Origin: Cyclospora cayetanensis
Taxonomy: Eukaryota; Apicomplexa; Conoidasida; Eucoccidiorida; Eimeriidae
Assembly: GCF_002999335.1 (NCBI RefSeq)
Contig: NW_020312348.1
Location: 1 to 10,685, forward strand
Direction: 5' to 3'
Length of the DNA stretch: 10,685 nucleotides
Shown: piece by piece, positions 8,484 through 10,685 of the stretch
Position numbering within the stretch: position 1 is the first letter of the stretch
Layout: every line of letters begins with the position of its first letter
Notes under the pieces: model-generated
What the model was told of the DNA's origin: nothing
Seen by the model: the letters and a program-made list of their open reading frames with translations, nothing else
Database searches by the model: none
Made by a program: the position numbers and the translations under genes

Positions 8484-9235
8484 TTGTTTGGAAATATTGA
8501 CTCTATTCCTGGTTTAGCTCTACAGTATGTTTCACATTATTGTAAGTCTCACAGCATGCCGAGGAGCTTGAACGGTGGGCAGATGATCTCGAAGAGTGGC
8601 AAAGTAAAAGGATTAATTAGCCCCTCCGGACATGGCTCGGTGGTGGACCCAGAAAAGGACAGGACGAGGCGCATGTGTATTAGCTTCAGACCCCGTCGAA
8701 GGCCACAGGGAACACATCCGAACACCAAGGTGACAGACACAGGCACTCGATCCACACGCCCAGTCTGAAATTTTGAGTTTACCTGTACGCCCTTTGGACT
8801 AGTCGATACCACAGCTGGACTGGAATGCCACGTTACATGGGCTGTTCATAAGAATATTAAAGAGCGGTGGACCGCTGGCTATGTGGGCTACATGGGCTAC
8901 CTCTTAGTACTTAACCCAGCCTTTCAAAAGCACGTACAGTGCCTACGGCGTGCGTTCTAGCTTTTGCAGGGCATGAACTCGCATGTGAGGGCAAGCAGGT
9001 GCACGTGTTTGATGATAAAAACCGTATGTTCGGGATTCTGTGTTTGGATTCCGGAATCTAATCAGCTCCAGGAAAACCTTGAGCAATCACGCCGTGGCTT
9101 TTACCTTCGCATACCAACAAGAATGTTGAAAAGCTCAATGAACTTGCACATTACTACCGAAATTCTATCCTTGGCTATGCTCGGATGGCTGCTCCTTTGA
9201 CTGATTCACTTTCAAGTGTAAAATGTGACGTGGGC
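8484..9235 (+). pseudogene. Reverse transcriptase remnant (Ty3/gypsy type)
   Basis: RT copies the element's RNA into DNA. Blocks in order: IDSIPG (8496-8513; family 'H.IDL.PG'); a Glu-rich AEELE helix in a neighbouring frame near 8555; GLISPSG (8610-8630; family 'G.I.PS.SP'); TRRMCI plus SF (8664-8687; family 'R[MF]C[IV]DYR'); FEFTCTPFGL (8772-8801; family '[FY].F..MPFGL'); YMGYLLV (8889-8909; family 'Y.DD[IL][LV][VIF]'); FQKHVQCLRRAF (8922-8957); a degenerate region with a frameshift near 9050; then TNKNVEKL, HYYRN and APLTD (9113-9205), matching 'P.P.....L+.FLGL..YYR.FI...A....PL'. The catalytic Y-x-D-D is changed to Y-M-G-Y at 8889-8900. About 28 codons lie between the 'CISF' and 'FEF' blocks where the family has roughly 65, so a deletion removed the first catalytic Asp segment. 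Stops include 8766-8768, 8958-8960, 9059-9061 and 9080-9082. Confidence 0.88.
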
Positions 9236-9730
9236 AGAGAAGCCGGATGCCTGTTTACGCTTATTAGTGACATTACATCTCCTGTACCCTCTTTGCCCGA
9301 TTGCGAGCGCCACATCTCCCTAACAACCAATGCTAGCGGCCGATGAGGGAGTGGTCCTATACCCCAACAGGCTACTGGTTCGACAAGTCATCAAGTGTTG
9401 TTTGTCCGTTTCGATTCTTCACCAAAGCCCACCATTTATATCTATTGCGGGGAATGGAACTTTATGCGGCGTGGTAGGGCATGGGAAACATGCCAGCACT
9501 ATTTGCATGGGCTACATTCTACTGTCCAGACTTACCATTAGTCTTTGCTGTATCTTGTCAGAAGTTTGCAGGCTTTGCTATCCTAAGTGTGTTTTTCTTG
9601 TTCGGGTGCCTGTGCACTACGACGTCACCTTGACGTATACGAAGGGCATTACCATCGTGGTTGGCGACACGCTCTCGCAACGCTCCCGCGATTCACAGTT
9701 GTGCAGAGCAACCGCTGGCATCTATGACGA
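9236..9730 (+). pseudogene. RNase H domain remnant
   Basis: RNase H degrades the RNA strand during reverse transcription. One frame gives FTLISDITSPVPSLPD (9254-9301; family 'AF..LK..L...PVL..PD'), LTTNAS (9320-9337; family 'L.TDAS'), a KPT...GEW segment near 9422-9460, RAWETCQHYLHG (9476-9511; family 'A...+.YL.G') and TVQTYH...SLLYL (9521-9556; family 'TDH+.L..L'). A frameshift then gives HYDVTLTYTKG and VVGDTLSQR (9657-9683), the hallmark end of the domain ('GK.N.VADALSR'). All three catalytic acids I can place are changed: Asp to Asn in TTNAS, the second Glu of 'ERELLA' to Asn, and Asp to Tyr in TYH (9530-9538). Stops lie at 9344-9346, 9539-9541 and 9584-9586. Confidence 0.9.
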
Positions 9731-9779
9731 TTACTGATAACTACTAAATTGCATGTGTCATGCTCTTAACACCCATCCA

Positions 9780-10685
9780 TCCGCTATTACCGTGAAAAAC
9801 AGAATGGCAAGACGATGAAGCACTACTTCGTTGAGGATGGCCTATTGTTGTTTAAAGCGAAGCGGATCCTTCGTCGCTTGTGTATTCCAGCGTGACCCTT
9901 GAGTGTCATTTCGCGCGAAACACATGATCTAGCTCGATCAGGACAGTATGAGATTTGCATTATAGGTAAACATCTGCAACGGTCATTGTGGTGACTTGCA
10001 TTGGGTCACACAGCAGAAAAGGACGCTGTGTCTTTTCCACATTTCAGCGGCTGCACATTTCTCCTAAACCCGGCGTATTAAAACAGCTGCCTCCTTCTTG
10101 TAGGATTTAATGTGTTCTGGCTGTAAGCGCTAGTGTAGACTGCCCGAGATCCAGGGTCAGGATAGCATCTACGTCGTTGTCGATGCACGCAACAAATTTG
10201 TCTATTCCATCCCTTGCTCACCTCCATCACTGCTTAGAAAGTCTATCCTTAGTCTTTAACTCAGCTCTAAAAGCTTCAACAATTCCTCAGAAAATTCACG
10301 GATGGGTCTACACAGCCTCTCAACGGGTTCTGGCATGCCTGTATGCCCCTACACATCAATCGTAGTGAAAACTGCGAACCACCTAAGGGCCTGTGGGCAT
10401 GCTAAGCGCATCAACTGCACTTTTGCATCATTTCCAATTCTAGGCTATGGAAGGTCAAATTGCGCTACTTGAATTTGCTTTTTGCTGAGTGCTTTATAAC
10501 ACGAAAACACACCTGTGTACAAGCTGCTCTCCCGTACTCCTAGTTTGCACTGGGAGTTCCTGCCCTACCTAGCATCAATCTGGCGATCCATAGTCAACAG
10601 CCACACTTCGCAGCGAGGGTCTGAGAGAGTAGATGGGTGCTTTATGAGAATGTATGCGCTATGATCGAGAGAGAGACAAGCACGA
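9780..10685 (+). pseudogene. Integrase remnant: zinc finger and catalytic core
   Basis: Integrase inserts the element's DNA. The zinc-binding region reads YFVEDGLLLFKAKR (9824-9865), then LCIP, THDLA...SGQ, KHLQRSLW (9968-9991); the second His ('AGH') is now Gln, and the C-x2-C pair is not intact. A frameshift gives KPGVLKQLPP (10066-10095; family 'KP.GLLQPLP'). LPEIQGQDSIYVVVDARNKF (10140-10199) matches 'LP.......I.VVVDR.TK'. FWHACMPLHI (10328-10357) matches the 'FW..L...LG' helix. TANHLRACGHAKRIN (10371-10415) matches 'TAYHPQTDGQTERVN', with the catalytic Glu changed to Lys at 10404-10406. ALLEFAF (10462-10482) matches 'LPL.EFAYN', and CSPVLLV near 10516-10536 matches 'SPF.L.YG'. The first catalytic Asp is not found. 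Stops include 9893-9895, 9992-9994, 10131-10133 and 10486-10488. The C-terminal part is unclear and runs off the window. Confidence 0.88.

Larger units (their letters stand above)
7074..10685 (+). mobile_element. Degenerate Ty3/gypsy LTR retrotransposon, internal region, cut by window end
   Basis: Reading the three plus frames together gives, in order, similarity to Ty3/gypsy Gag, aspartic protease, reverse transcriptase, RNase H and integrase. RT and RNase H before integrase is the order of Ty3/gypsy; Ty1/copia places integrase first. Similarity jumps between frames at least ten times, and in-frame stops and several deletions interrupt it. At least eight motif blocks of known spacing fall in the right order over 3.6 kb, so chance is not a credible explanation. 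No LTR is seen: the left one would lie left of 7074 and the right one beyond the window. Chromovirus-like Ty3/gypsy elements have been reported from Eimeria, and this may be a relative, but the C-terminal region that would carry a chromodomain is not visible. The element is transcribed away from the minus-strand gene. Confidence 0.9.

Noticed and set aside
9005..9016. A V-F-D-D reading in the RNase H frame that first looked like the RT active site
   Set aside because: Alignment by neighbouring blocks places the active site at Y-M-G-Y (8889-8900). The V-F-D-D falls too far downstream, after the FQKHVQCLRRAF helix that follows the true motif.

Overview
The window looks like nuclear DNA of a eukaryote with sparse, intron-poor coding. 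It holds one long intact gene on the minus strand and one decayed LTR retrotransposon on the plus strand, separated and flanked by long stretches with no recognisable gene. A coccidian apicomplexan (Eimeria/Cyclospora-like) is my best guess. The reasons are the style of the single-exon, single-membrane-span, helix-rich orphan protein, an exact RRLxE motif in it (the form of the coccidian export motif TEXEL), and a degenerate Ty3/gypsy element of the kind reported from Eimeria. No marker gene fixes the organism, so this assignment is inference.

Layout. Positions 1-3498 carry no gene I can support; the visible structure is a perfect 9-bp hairpin at 584-607 and an AT-rich tract near 684-719. Positions 3499-5535 (minus) encode a 678-residue protein with one hydrophobic segment near residues 110-128, then about 525 mostly helical, charged residues. 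It is unrecognised. A second in-frame ATG (codon 31, at 5443-5445) has a good initiation context and may be the true start. Positions 5583-7073 are non-coding and lie between the promoter side of this gene and the retroelement. They include a perfect 8-bp hairpin at 6559-6582 and are where a 5' LTR would be expected.

From about 7074 to the window's right edge lies a Ty3/gypsy (Metaviridae-type) element in the order gag - protease - reverse transcriptase - RNase H - integrase. It shows only when the three plus frames are read together, because frameshifts, stops and deletions break every domain. Gag-like similarity runs 7074-7490, protease 7916-8160, RT 8484-9235, RNase H about 9230-9730, and integrase (zinc finger plus catalytic core) about 9780-10580. 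Key catalytic residues are gone in RT, in RNase H and in integrase (the Glu), so the copy is dead. The element is cut by the window edge before any chromodomain or 3' LTR.

The two units do not form a pathway. The intact gene and the dead element are transcribed away from each other, and the most useful questions are what the orphan membrane protein is and where the element's LTRs lie.
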